Shown here piece by piece: positions 31,329-42,200 of a stretch of DNA of 44,871 bases. Origin of the DNA: Treponema sp. UBA6367. Lineage in GTDB: Bacteria > Spirochaetota > Spirochaetia > Treponematales > Treponemataceae. The translations under genes were made by a program, and so were the position numbers. Every line of letters begins with the position of its first letter. Position 1 is the stretch's first letter. The DNA lies in NCBI GenBank assembly GCA_002437725.1, contig DJRF01000013.1:185829-230699 (forward strand), in the 5' to 3' direction. The notes beneath the pieces are model-generated. The model saw nothing but the letters and a program-made list of their open reading frames with translations, did not search any database and was not told where the DNA came from.

Positions 31329-32081
31329 ATGACAGAAAATTTAAAGCTAGAACTTAAGGAATTGGCTGAAAAATATGAAACTTGTTCGTTTGTAAACGAA
31401 GATCCAAGTCAATTCCTTAGGTGGTATTCTGAAATAAATGATATAGAAGCAGCCAGTTTTATTGCCGCAATGTTGAGTTTTGGCAGCCGCAAACAGTTTA
31501 TTCCCAAAATAAAACTTATCTTTGAAACGGCCGATAAATCTGGCGGAATTTGCGAATGGCTGAAATCTGAAGATTATAAAAAGTTTGATGGGCAAGGCAA
31601 GTTTTACCGTTTTTATTCTTATTCAGATATGAGGGATTTGTTTAACGTTCTTTGCGACATTCTTCTAAGAGAAAAGACTCTTGGCGATTTTTTGCATTCT
31701 AAATGGAATAAAAAAAAATCCGTTTCTTTTGATTTGGCGGATATAATTGGTGAAACTTTTTGCGATGCAAGAATAGTTCCCAAAGGAAAAACTTCTGCAA
31801 ACAAGCGTGTTTATATGTTTTTGCGCTGGATGGTTCGCACAGATTCACCTGTGGATTTAGGATTGTGGACTTGGTACAATCCAGAAAATCTTGTAATTCC
31901 GCTTGATGTTCATGTTTTGCAAGAAAGCATAAGGTTAGGCTTGCTTGCAGAAAATTCAAGGCCAAACAGGAAAACCGCCATGGAACTTACAGAAAAAATG
32001 AAAGAGATTTGGCCAAATGACCCTTGCCGCGCAGATTTTGCTCTTTTTGGGCTTGGAGTTGACGGCTCGAAATCTGATTAG
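31329..32081 (+). CDS. TIGR02757/DUF2400 family protein
   Basis: A 250-aa protein with LKELAEKYE, DPSQFLRWYS, DIEAASFIAAMLSFGSRKQF (about 36-55), KRVYMFLRWMVRTDSPVDLG (about 158-177) and IPLDVHVLQ. These fit TIGR02757, whose helical fold resembles base-excision DNA glycosylases, but no activity has been shown. It starts 12 bp after DUF1846. Its stop TAG is the first three bases of a MITE copy, so the repeat inserted at, or supplied, the end of this gene. Confidence 0.88.
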   Translation: MTENLKLELKELAEKYETCSFVNEDPSQFLRWYSEINDIEAASFIAAMLSFGSRKQFIPKIKLIFETADKSGGICEWLKSEDYKKFDGQGKFYRFYSYSDMRDLFNVLCDILLREKTLGDFLHSKWNKKKSVSFDLADIIGETFCDARIVPKGKTSANKRVYMFLRWMVRTDSPVDLGLWTWYNPENLVIPLDVHVLQESIRLGLLAENSRPNRKTAMELTEKMKEIWPNDPCRADFALFGLGVDGSKSD

Positions 32082-32172
32082 CTCAAGTGTTGAATTTTTA
32101 CAAATTTTGAAAAACGCTATCGTCGAATTTACAATTTGTTCAGACGGTTGTGCTCGCGTTTCACTTGGGCTA
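32079..32172 (-). repeat. Shortened MITE, copy D, filling a convergent gap
   Basis: This 94-bp copy begins TAGCTCAAGTGTTGAATT and ends CACTTGGGCTA, with TA at both borders. One arm and the TTGTGCTCGCGTTTCACTTG core match copy E; the other half is deleted. It spans the whole space between two convergent stop codons. Confidence 0.82.
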
Positions 32173-32173
32173 A

Positions 32174-33346
32174 TTAGATTTCAAGAAGTTTCTTCAAGGT
32201 CGGCGTAATTTGCAATTCATCTTCTAGTTTAAAATTTTGTTCATGTATATTTTTTTCAAAGCTATTGTTCTTTTTTACGGCGCGAATTAAAAGATTTTTT
32301 GGAGTGTGTCCTTCGTCGATAAATTCAAGGATTTGAACTGAATAACCGCAGCGTTCAAGGCATTGCGCCCTAAGCGCATCGGTTACAAGCGAACTGAATT
32401 TTTCTTTTATAAGACCATATTTTAAAAGCGGAAAAAATGCCGATTCTTCCCCTAATTTTTTTTCTTTTAGATTAACAGAAATCTGCTCATTTATTTCGTG
32501 CTGGCAGCATGGAACACTTAAAATTGCTTTGCAATTGTTTTTTATTGCGTAGTTTAAGGCGTAATCTGTAGCTGTATCGCACGCGTGGAGTGTAATTACA
32601 ATATCTGGCGCGCTTTTGTTGTATTCGGCAATGTCGCCTTTTTTAAATGAAAGACCTTTGCAGCCAAGTTTTTTAGAAATATCGTTGCAGTATTCAATTA
32701 CGTCTTCTTTTAAGTCAAGTCCAATAATTTCTGTTTCGATGTGCTTTATCTGCGTTAAAAAATGATGTACGGCAAAAGTCAAATAGGATTTTCCGCAGCC
32801 AAAATCAATAATTCTAAGGGGACTGCATGTTTGCCGATTCTTTAGAATTTCTGGAATAATATCGTCTATAAATTCAAGAAATCTGTTTATCTGCCTGAAT
32901 TTGTCGTTTTTGGAATTAATAATTTTGCCTTCTGGGGTCATTATTCCTAAAAGAATTAAGAAAGGAACAGGCGAGCCTTCTTGCAGAATATAATTTTTTT
33001 TGTTGAAAGCTGTTTTTTGCGGAATTAAAGAATTTTTTTGCGATTCTGCAAGGTTTTTTACAAGTTTTGAGATTTTGCCTTTTTTGTTTGCAAGATAAGT
33101 TATTTGCTGACTTTGGGTTTGAACAAGGCAGTTTTTAAAAGAAATTCCCGCATTGCTTTCAATAAATTTTGCAAGTTCATATTCCGACATCTGCTTATGA
33201 AAGGCTTGTTTTTCTGTAAAAAATTCTGCAAAAAAAGAAGTTTTGCCTGCCGTGTTTACGGCTTTTATCTTAATTCTTTGAAAAGGTTGCTCGAAAAAAT
33301 CTTTTATATTTTTTACAGGTTTTGAAAATGTTGCGGATATTATCAT
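32174..33346 (-). CDS. GSTCD-like class I SAM-dependent methyltransferase
   Basis: A 390-aa protein with an N-terminal region of about 190 residues and a C-terminal Rossmann methyltransferase. Motif I is IIDFGCGKSYLTFAVHHFLT (about 196-215), followed by IIGLDLKEDVIEYC (about 225-238), IVITLHACDTATDYAL (about 262-277) and the family-defining ILSVPCCQHEIN (about 285-296). The target is unknown; the PCCQH motif is typical of this branch. It has no partner gene on its strand; its stop codon is 1 bp from MITE copy D. Confidence 0.87.
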   Translation of the reverse strand: MIISATFSKPVKNIKDFFEQPFQRIKIKAVNTAGKTSFFAEFFTEKQAFHKQMSEYELAKFIESNAGISFKNCLVQTQSQQITYLANKKGKISKLVKNLAESQKNSLIPQKTAFNKKNYILQEGSPVPFLILLGIMTPEGKIINSKNDKFRQINRFLEFIDDIIPEILKNRQTCSPLRIIDFGCGKSYLTFAVHHFLTQIKHIETEIIGLDLKEDVIEYCNDISKKLGCKGLSFKKGDIAEYNKSAPDIVITLHACDTATDYALNYAIKNNCKAILSVPCCQHEINEQISVNLKEKKLGEESAFFPLLKYGLIKEKFSSLVTDALRAQCLERCGYSVQILEFIDEGHTPKNLLIRAVKKNNSFEKNIHEQNFKLEDELQITPTLKKLLEI

Positions 33347-33395
33347 AACTTAATAACTATATACTTAAACTAAAAAAAATGATACATTGAAGTTT

Positions 33396-34151
33396 ATGGG
33401 AAAGTGTATCGTTTTCGTTAATCAAAAAGGCGGAGTTGGTAAAACGACTTCTTGCATAAACATCGGTGCATATATTGCCTTAGCTGGCAAAAAAGTGCTG
33501 TTAGTGGATTTCGACTCACAGGGGAATATGTCTAGCGGTGTAGGTGTGTCTAAAGACAAGCCTACTATATATGAACTGCTCGCCGGACAAGTAAGTGCTC
33601 AAGATGCTGTAAAAAAGTCTAGCGTTCAAGGGCTTGATGTTATAAGCGCGTCTATAGACCTTTCTGGTGCGGCAATTGAACTCGTAGATCAAGAAAATCG
33701 TGAATTTTTTCTTAAAAATGCGTTGGCTCCGCTTAAGCCATTGTATGATTACATCCTTATAGATTGTCCTCCTAGCTTGGGGCTTCTTACACTGAATGGT
33801 CTTGCGGCTGCAGATTCAGTGCTTGTTCCTATGCAGTGCGAATATTTTGCGCTTGAAGGAATTACGCTCCTTTTAAAATCTGTTGATAAAGTTCAGAAGA
33901 GCATAAATCCAAATCTTGTAATAGGCGGAATATTTTTCACCATGTATGACAGTCGTACTAGACTTGCGCAGGATGTAGTTATGCAAGTTAAGTCTTATTT
34001 TAAAGATGTTGTTTTCAGTACCATAATTCCGCGTAATGTTAGGCTTTCAGAAGCTCCTTCTCGTGGTCTGCCTATTTGTTCCTATGATCCTGAATGTAAT
34101 GGTGCTAAAAGTTATGCAAAACTTGCGGAAGAGGTGATGAAACGTGGCTAA
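33396..34151 (+). CDS. parA: ParA/Soj chromosome-partitioning ATPase
   Basis: A 251-aa ATPase of the chromosomal ParA type. The deviant Walker A motif is KGGVGKTT (about 11-18), followed by LLVDFDSQGNMSSG (about 35-48) and ILIDCPPSLGLLTLNGL (about 116-132). With ParB it forms the dynamic gradient that positions origins at segregation. ATG 33396 is preferred; TTG 33387 is in frame. It overlaps parB by 8 bp. Confidence 0.96.
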   Translation: MGKCIVFVNQKGGVGKTTSCINIGAYIALAGKKVLLVDFDSQGNMSSGVGVSKDKPTIYELLAGQVSAQDAVKKSSVQGLDVISASIDLSGAAIELVDQENREFFLKNALAPLKPLYDYILIDCPPSLGLLTLNGLAAADSVLVPMQCEYFALEGITLLLKSVDKVQKSINPNLVIGGIFFTMYDSRTRLAQDVVMQVKSYFKDVVFSTIIPRNVRLSEAPSRGLPICSYDPECNGAKSYAKLAEEVMKRG

Positions 34152-35118
34152 AATTGGTGGATTAGGACTAGGAAGAGGGCTTGATGCCCTTATTGGAAAT
34201 AAAAACCCTTCAAAAGAAGAGAATAATTCTCTTGCAAATACTGAAGTTCAAGGCAATGCTTCTCAAACATCCTTGCAAAATGCAGTTATTCCGTCTGGCA
34301 TAGAAGTAGATGAAAATGGCGGACTTTGGGCTAATCCAGTTTTACTTGTTCCTAATCCGCATCAGCCGCGAAAAGAATTCAATCAAAAAGACCTTGAAGA
34401 ACTTGCTGATTCTGTAAGGGAAAACGGTGTTATCGAGCCAATTCTTATAGAAAAAGCTGATGATGGTAAATTCTTTATAATTGCAGGTGAACGCCGTACT
34501 CGGGCTGCAAAAATTGCAGGTCTTGAAAAAGTTCCTGTCCAAATTCGAAAATATGATGAAGTAAAAAAACTTGAAGTCGCTTTAATTGAAAATATTCAAC
34601 GTGCAGATTTAAATCCTATAGAAGAAGCTCAGGCTTATTACAACCTTATGCAGCTTGGAGATTTTGGACAGGAAGAAGTGGCGCGAAGAGTCGGCAAAAA
34701 GCGTCCTACTGTTGCAAATGCCATAAGACTTTTAAAACTTCCAGAAGATATGCAAAAGTCTTTAATCGACGGTCAAATTTCTGCGGGGCATGCAAGAGCC
34801 TTGCTGCAAGTTGCTAATTCTGCTGACCAAAGAATTCTTTTTGGTAAAATTATTGGCAGCGGAATGAGCGTTCGCGATGCTGAAGAACTTGCTAAGACCT
34901 ACAATAATGGTGGCAGAGCCGCTAGCAAAAAAGAAAAAAAGAAAGCCGAAAAAAAAGATCCTGACATTGTTGCAATTGAACAAAAGTTTATAGAAGTGTT
35001 TGGCACAAAAGTTACTTTAAAAGGAACTTTAGAAAAGGGGTCTATTCAGATTGATTATTTTAGCAAAGAGGATTTAGACCGCTTGTATAACGTTGTTGTA
35101 AAATCCGCAGAAAATTAA
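34144..35118 (+). CDS. parB: ParB/Spo0J chromosome-partitioning protein
   Basis: A 324-aa CTP-dependent DNA clamp. The N-terminal GLGRGLDALIG segment recruits ParA. The ParB/Srx domain has NPHQPRKEFN (about 71-80) and the nucleotide-binding ENGVIEPILIE and GERRTRAAKIAGL (about 115-127) with ENIQRADLNPIEEAQAY. The helix-turn-helix QEEVARRVGKKRPTVANAIR (about 175-194) reads parS. GTG start with GAGGTG upstream, overlapping parA by 8 bp. I found no parS-like TGTTTCACGTGAAACA in the window. Confidence 0.96.
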   Translation: MAKIGGLGLGRGLDALIGNKNPSKEENNSLANTEVQGNASQTSLQNAVIPSGIEVDENGGLWANPVLLVPNPHQPRKEFNQKDLEELADSVRENGVIEPILIEKADDGKFFIIAGERRTRAAKIAGLEKVPVQIRKYDEVKKLEVALIENIQRADLNPIEEAQAYYNLMQLGDFGQEEVARRVGKKRPTVANAIRLLKLPEDMQKSLIDGQISAGHARALLQVANSADQRILFGKIIGSGMSVRDAEELAKTYNNGGRAASKKEKKKAEKKDPDIVAIEQKFIEVFGTKVTLKGTLEKGSIQIDYFSKEDLDRLYNVVVKSAEN

Positions 35119-35136
35119 TTTTGGCTAATTTAACGT

Positions 35137-35162
35137 CTTGCAAAAATCAAAGTTTTTGCAAG
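35137..35162 (+). terminator. Hairpin between convergent parB and sirtuin genes
   Basis: CTTGCAAAAA and TTTTTGCAAG form a perfect 10-bp stem with a six-base loop. No T-run follows, but the T-rich arm may suffice in either direction. Confidence 0.5.
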
Positions 35163-35164
35163 GA

Positions 35165-35899
35165 TTAAACTTTTAAAGAGCTAAAGACGTTGCCCAATTT
35201 GTCGTGAATGGCAAGTTCCGCTTTTGCATCGTCTGGAACGGGAGTTTTATTTATAATTACAAGATGTTTTCCTGAAAAATAGCGCACAAGCCCCGCCGCT
35301 GGATAAACTGTCAAGCTTGTTCCCCCGATTATTAGCGTATCTGCTTGAGAGATGGCATTTATCGCCCCGTTTATGCATTTTTCATCAAGGCTTTCCTCGT
35401 AAAGAACTACATCAGGTTTTACAAGTCCTCCGCACTTTGTGCAATGAGGCAGCCCGTCTTTTGAATGTTCGCTAGCTGCTATAAAATCTATGCCATAAAA
35501 AGCATGGCAATTCATGCAATAATTTCTTAGAGTGCTTCCGTGCAGCTCAAAAACAACTTTGCTTCCCGCTTTTTGGTGAAGACCATCAATATTCTGTGTA
35601 ACTATGGCTTTTAATTTTCCAGCTTGTTCCATTTTAGCAAGAACTTTGTGAGTTATGTTTGGTTCAACGTCTTTTATAATTAGTTTTTCACGGTAAAATC
35701 TATAAAACTCTTTTGGATTTGCATCAAAAAAGCTTCTGCTGATAATAGCTTCTGGCGGATATTTCCATTTTTGATTGTAAAGACCGTCCTGGCTCCTAAA
35801 ATCAGGAATTCCGCTTTCTGTAGAAACTCCTGCCCCTCCAAAAAAAACTATATTTGAAGATTCGTCATAAATTTTTTGCAAATGCTCTATTTGATTCAT
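35165..35899 (-). CDS. cobB: NAD-dependent protein deacylase (SIR2 family)
   Basis: A 244-aa sirtuin. GGAGVSTESGIPDFRS (about 21-36) binds NAD, TQNIDGLHQKAG (about 100-111) and the catalytic His (ELHGS, about 118) follow. Two Cys pairs, CMNCHAFYG (about 126) and CTKCGG (about 151), bind structural zinc. It should remove acetyl or longer acyl groups from lysines using NAD. It is convergent to parB and has no operon partner. Confidence 0.95.
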   Translation of the reverse strand: MNQIEHLQKIYDESSNIVFFGGAGVSTESGIPDFRSQDGLYNQKWKYPPEAIISRSFFDANPKEFYRFYREKLIIKDVEPNITHKVLAKMEQAGKLKAIVTQNIDGLHQKAGSKVVFELHGSTLRNYCMNCHAFYGIDFIAASEHSKDGLPHCTKCGGLVKPDVVLYEESLDEKCINGAINAISQADTLIIGGTSLTVYPAAGLVRYFSGKHLVIINKTPVPDDAKAELAIHDKLGNVFSSLKV

Positions 35900-35909
35900 A
35901 TATAATACC

Positions 35910-36112
35910 TGGTTTGAAGATTGAGTTTTTTACAAATAATATAGAAAAACGCTTACAGCGAAGTTTTAATTTGTTCAGACAGTTGTGCTCGCGTTTCACT
36001 TGGACTGGTTTGGGTTGCTATGCAACCTTAATTGTTCTTATCGCACAAAGTCTTCACAAATTAAAACTTCGCTTACGCTTTTGTTCTTTTTTTTAACTCA
36101 ATTTTCAATACC
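35910..36112 (-). repeat. Diverged MITE, copy E, reverse orientation
   Basis: Ends GGTTTGAAGATTGAG (35911-35925) and the reverse complement of a closely related sequence near 36112 form the inverted repeats. The centre matches other copies in reverse, including GGTTTGGGTTGCTATGCAACC. It lies between the divergent sirtuin and Ig-repeat genes. TA borders are not clear here. With the promoter at 36178 it accounts for the 339-bp gap. Confidence 0.8.
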
Positions 36113-36177
36113 GATTTTTATTATAACACAAAAATTTCAGTATTTCAAAAAATATGCCGATAAACAAAGATATAAGT

Positions 36178-36206
36178 TTGTAAACTTAATAATTGTGGGT
36201 TACAAT
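36178..36206 (+). promoter_or_regulatory. Promoter of the envelope operon
   Basis: TTGTAA (36178-36183), a 17-bp spacer and TACAAT (36201-36206) lie 32 bp before the start codon; AGGGAG precedes the ATG by 8 nt. Confidence 0.6.
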
Positions 36207-36238
36207 AAATTTATATAAAAAAAATAGGGAGTTATTTT

Positions 36239-39200
36239 ATGGTAGCAAATTCCAAAAAATCAAAAATTTTGCTGGCTTTAGGTCTTTTTCTTTTTGTAAC
36301 AACTGCATTACCAGCGCACGGAAAAAAGGATGTGGATGAAAAAGATGTTTCCAATTTGCAAAGTTGGCAAGAATCTTTTGACATTACAGGAAAAAAGAAA
36401 GGAAAATATAACATTTATGTAACCGCTTCGGATCTTGGAGGAAATAAAACTACCATTGGTCCGTACAATATTTATGTAGATCCAAATTCAGACCTTCCTG
36501 TTAGCGGGATAACAAATCCTCATCAAGGAATGAGAATTGTTGGTAATCTAAACATAGTTGGAACGTGTATAGATGATGATGCTGTAGACTATGTTGAATT
36601 AATTCTTGATGACGATGAAGAAAATCCAATAAGAGCAGAAGGAAAAGAATTCTGGTCGCATTATCTTGTTACAACGGATTTGGAAGAAGGCCCGCATAAA
36701 ATAAAAGTTACTGGTGTTGATATAAATGGATTGCGGGGAAATTCAACGGAACTTACTTGGAATCTTGACCGCCGCCAGCCGGTTACAACTGTCACAAATA
36801 CTCCGATGGGAACTCTTGTTTCTGGAAAGGTAAACTTAAAGGGAACGGTTGAAGATGGAAACGGCATAAAAAGTCTGTCATATTCTTTAGACAATGGAAA
36901 AACCTTTTTAGACGCGAAACTTTCAAAAAAAGGAAATCAAAAAGATTTTTCTATTTCTGTTGATACAAAAAAATATAATGATGGCGCTTCTGTAATTTGG
37001 TTCAAGGCGACTGATAATTCTGGTTCAATTGGTTATTATTCATTTCTTTACTTTATAGACAATACAAAACCTGATGTAGCAATAATTCAGCCGCAAGAAA
37101 AGGAAAGTCAATTTGGAAAGATTGGAATTTCTGGATACGCAAAAGATACAATGGGTATTTCTGAACTTTTGTGGCAATTTGGAACTGAAACAGGAAAATT
37201 TGAATTAGTTCCTGGAAATCCTTACTGGGGAATAGAATTTGACCTTGCAGGAACAAAGGAAAAATCAAAGAAATTTACGATTACGGCAAAGGATATTGCG
37301 GGGAACGTTGTAAATGTCTCAAGAAATATTTTAATCGACCAAGAGCTTGATAAGCCAATTGTTCAAATTGCCGACCCTGTTGCGGATTCTGTGATTCAAA
37401 TGAACGATTTTGTGTTTATTCGTGGAATTGCAACTGATATTGATGGCATTGCTTCTGTAAAGTACCGTCTTGATGAAGGCGAATGGATAGAAGAGCAGAC
37501 AAAAGGTGTTTTTTGTGCAAAACTTGCAGACGAATCTTCGCTTTCGCCAGGAAAACACACTGTAACTGTTGTGGCTACAGATAGGCGAGGTATTGTTAGC
37601 AATCCATTTGTGCGGGGTTTTTATGCAAAGGGTACTGTTCCAGAATTCGTCAATGCAGTTATTTCTGGTGGAAGAAATGCAGGTCCTTTTGTAAATGGAG
37701 TTTCTGTTCATCCTGAAGAAGGAGCGTCTTTTCAAGTTACAGTAAACAGCAGCGTAGGGCTTTCAAATGTTCATACGGCTGTAGCTGGCGGGAAAAACGT
37801 TTCTATAGAAAATGATTTAATCATAAAAGAGGGTTCAACTTCAGCTGTAGTAAGTATTCCTTTAAACACATCTATTGCTGTTGGCATTGTGAAAATTTCT
37901 ATTTCTGCAACGGATACAGCAGGAAGAACCGTTTATTATAAGGCTTTGGTTGATGTTGAAAATGTTTCTAAGGTTTCTCTGGTAGAGCCTGCAGTTTTGT
38001 TTGATGACAGCACTGTAAGCGAAAACGGTTTAATTATAAACAATCAGGAATTTCCTGCTAGCGGCTATTTTGTTGGAGGCGTTGCAAAGAGCGTAGAACT
38101 AGTTCCAGCAACACCGTTTGCAAAGGCGGTTCTTAAAGGCAATTCTATTTCGCTAGTTCCTGGCAAGGTACAAGGAATTTCTGAACCGGTTGTCGTTCGA
38201 GTTACTACGGACCAGGGATTAAGCTACGATTCAAAAAAGATTGTTTTTAAGTATGACGAATCTGTTCCTGTGCTAAAAATGAATGGAAATTCTGTAATTG
38301 ATGGCGGCAGTGGAAAAGTTGATATTTCAGGTTCCGTTAAATTCGATGTGGGGCTTTCTTCGTTTTATTATAGAATTTTTTCTTCAAAGGCAGTTGTCGC
38401 TTCCAATATACTTTCTGGAATGGAAGGTGTTGTTGCAGGAGAGAAAGTTGATTTAGGAAAAAGCCGCTCTTTTAGTATTCCATTTGATGCTCAGCAGCTC
38501 GGCTATGGAATTTATATAATTGAAGTTACAGCAGAATCAATCGGCGGCAAAAAAGCAAGTTCTGCCGTAATGGTAAAGAACCTGCCTAATCTTCCTGAAG
38601 TTGATGAAAAAGGAAAACCTGTTTCGCCAAAAACACCTATCATAGTTTGGGCGGATGGAGATGACGTTTACTATGCAGCGGCTTATCAAGGGGAACTTGA
38701 AACAGCGTTTGGCTCGTTCCCGCGTGCGCAAATGAAGGCTGAATTAAATCCTCTTTCAATATCTGTTCCTTATGGCGAAGGAAAGATGGTTTCTTCAAAG
38801 TATAACGCTACAAAAGTTCCTGCTCTGGAAGCGTATATTTCTTCTGTTAATGGCGAGCAATATGTTAGCGGAATGCCTGTTCAAGTTGCGCCTGGTTCAT
38901 ATGCTGTTATGCAGGTTTACATAGACACAGATGTTTCTGTTGGCTCGGTTTTGTTTGAAGTAACTGGAACTTCTGTGCCTGGCGGTGCAGAAAAACAAAC
39001 AGGAACTGTAAAGGCTGTAAAAGTCGAAGGAGCGGAAACAAGATGGCTTGCAGAAATACCTCTTTCAGCTTTGCCAGTTCGAGTAAACAATGTGAAGGTT
39101 TCTATAAAGGCAGGCTCGGTTTCAAAAGAACTTAGAGGTTCTGTAGAAATTGTTCGCCCTCTTGAAGATTCTATTATTGATGATGAAAGAAAAATTTACA

Positions 39201-42200
39201 CAATGGAAAGTTCTGATGCATTCTTTGATAATGCTACTGGAAATTATGTAATGAATGCATCTTCAAAGTTTTATATGTATGCAAATGTTGCTGCCTTAAA
39301 AAAAGCTGAAATTATTTCTGGAGGAGACGGTCTTGCCTTAGAAACCGTTGGCAATTGCATTGTGCTTTCGCCTACAAAGGACGGTTTCTTTAATGGCGTT
39401 GTTGTTAGGGCGACAGATTCTAATGGAATTACATATAAATCGCCTGCGGTAAACTTTTTAGTAGACAGAGGAAGTCCTGATTTAAATATTTCTACTCCAG
39501 CGCTTCACTCTTGGGTAAAAAAATCTTTAAAAATTTCAGGGACGGCTGCTGATCCAAGCGGAATAAAATCTGTAGAATATTCCATAGACGGCGGTGCAAC
39601 TTGGAAGCCGATGACGCTTTCCGGACCTAAAGTGGGAGTCACATTTAGCGCGGTTGAAGATATTTCTGCCTTTGAAGACGGGCTTATTAGTGTAGATTTG
39701 CGTTCTTATGACGTTGCTGGCAATGTAGCGTATGCAAGAACGGCAGCTTATAAAGATGTAACCCCTCCAGAAGTTAGCGTAATTGTTCCTTTTGAAGAAG
39801 CTGTTGTTAATGGTGACAACTACATTGCGTTTAGTGTTTCTGACAACGGAAGTTTTGAAAAGGCTTGTTATGTTGCTCCTCCTGTAAAATCTGAAAAGAA
39901 ACGCATTGACTTAAAAGATTCTAATGGAATTCTTATAAATGGAAAGTATGTTTCAACTCATATAGGAACTGCAGAGCAGCCAATTGATGACGCAATGTCT
40001 TTTGAATTCTATGATGATGCAGGTAACTGTACGGTTGTAGAATCTTGGAAGTTCTTTATTGATACTCAGTCTGATTTGCCAATTGTTGAAATTCACTTGC
40101 CTTCTGATAATGAAGTTATTACAAGAGATTTTACAATTTCAGGCGTTGTTTACGATGATGACGGGGCTTGCGATATTTACTACAAAATAGACAAAGGTGA
40201 ATACGCAAAACTTCCAGAAAAAAGCACAAGTTTTGCAATAGATGTTCCATTTTCTATTATGACTGATAATGAACACGTTATTTCGGTTTATGCAATTGAC
40301 CTTAATGGCGTAAAAGGTCCGGTATGTGAACGAAAATTCAGAGTTTCAACAGCTGAGCCTAAGGGAGCGGTTACTTCTCCTTCAATTGATAAATCTGTAA
40401 AAGGCACAATAACTTTAAAAGGCGTAGCATCTGACAAAAACGGCATAGAAAAAGTTCTAGTATCGCTGGATAACGGAAATTCTTACAACAATGCTATAGG
40501 TACAGAGGATTGGAGCTATACGGTAGATTCAAGAGCAATTCCAAACGGAACAAACGTTGTTTTCATCAGGATTTTTGACAAATACGGAATAGAAGGTCTT
40601 TATTCAAGCTTGATAAATATTGACAATCAAAAGCCAGAAATGATTCTTGATTATCCGCTTGATGATTCTACAACATCAGGTTCTTTGTTCTTTAGCGGTT
40701 ATGCATTTGATAATGTTGATATAACAGAGTTATTCGTTCAGGTTCGCAGCTTAGAAGGAAAAGAAATACCTTCAAAGATGAAAAAAATACCATTTAAACT
40801 TGAAAGAATTATTTCTAATACGTTGGATGTTTCTTCTTTAGCAAACGGCACCTACAATATTGAGCTTACAGCTTTAGACAAAGCAGGAAATGCAACTAAT
40901 GTTAGCCGCAATATAACTTTGGATAAAAATAAGCCAGTTGCGAATGTAAGTGTTTTATATCCTCTGAACGGGGAACACAAGCAAGGCGTCTTTAATATTT
41001 ATGGCGAGGCTGTTTCTGAAAAGAATATAGAAAAACTTTCCCTTTATATTGATAATAAATTTGCAGCGGAAACTCAGCTTACTTCAAGCGGCTATTTTGT
41101 ATTCAAAGTAGGACCTGAAAATATTTCTTCTGGAATACATGAATACCGGGTAGATGCCATTGTTGAAGGTGGCAGCGCAGTCCGCTCAATGGTTCAAACT
41201 GTAGAATACAATCCTGTAGGTCCTTGGGTAACAATAGAAAACTTTACTTACGGTGATTTTGCTGTGAACAGACCTTATATTCAAGGTCACGCTGGCTATT
41301 CTTTGGATGAAGAAGAGCTTCTTCGCTCAAAGATGAAACAAGCTACCAAAGAAGAAAAGGCGGTTATTGCCGCTAAAAAAGTTGAAAAGGTTGAAGTAAG
41401 TTTTGATAACGGCAAGACTTTTGCTCAGGTTTCTGCAGCAGAAAAATGGATGTACCGCGTTGAAAATCAAGATATTGAACCTGGTTATCATTTTATGTTA
41501 GTTAGAGCAACAATGCGCAACGGCGAAACCGCAATAGAACGAGTTATAATTCAAATCGACAATACTGCTCCTGAAATTAGGCTTATAAGTCCTGGCGCGG
41601 GAGGAAGATACAACCAAGAGCTTGCATTTAGCGGTCTTTCAAGCGACGATGTTGGTCTTGAAAGCGTAAAAATTGGTCTTAGAAAAGGAGACAAAGCAAG
41701 TTACGAAGTTCCTTCGTTCATACAAGGTCTTTATTTAGACTGGCATTTCTGGGGAGCATCTTTATTTGACATAGGTGCGGGGCTTACGTTCTTTGACGAT
41801 GCCGTAAAACTTCAAGTTCAATGGGGTCAATTTACAGACGCACAGCGCGATGCGGTAAATTCTTTCTTAGGAAAAGAAATTTCGCCTATGCGCTATGGCG
41901 GAGACAATATACTTGGAATAAAAATTCTTGCAAATGTTGGACAAGTTCCATTCAGTTATTTCTTTGGTCACGACTTAGAATGGTTAAGCGCAGCTTTTGC
42001 AGTAGGCGCTAACTTCTCGCTGTTTAATCAAACGAACAGCGGAAAGCCGCAGATTCTTTCGGCGCTTATTGGACAAGTAGAATTCCCTAGAGTTCACTTT
42101 GCAAACATGAAGATGTTCAGTACATTCTCATTGTATTACGAAGCTTCTTTGTGGTTCATTCCTACAGACGTTGCTGGAAACGAAAACGTTGACATAAAGA

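Noticed and set aside
33350..35165. parS site or replication origin near parAB
   Set aside because: No TGTTTCACGTGAAACA-like palindrome, no dnaA gene and no cluster of DnaA boxes were seen.
35920..36110. CRISPR array
   Set aside because: The repeats are far apart, about 200 bp long and inverted; no regularly spaced short repeats were seen anywhere in the window.
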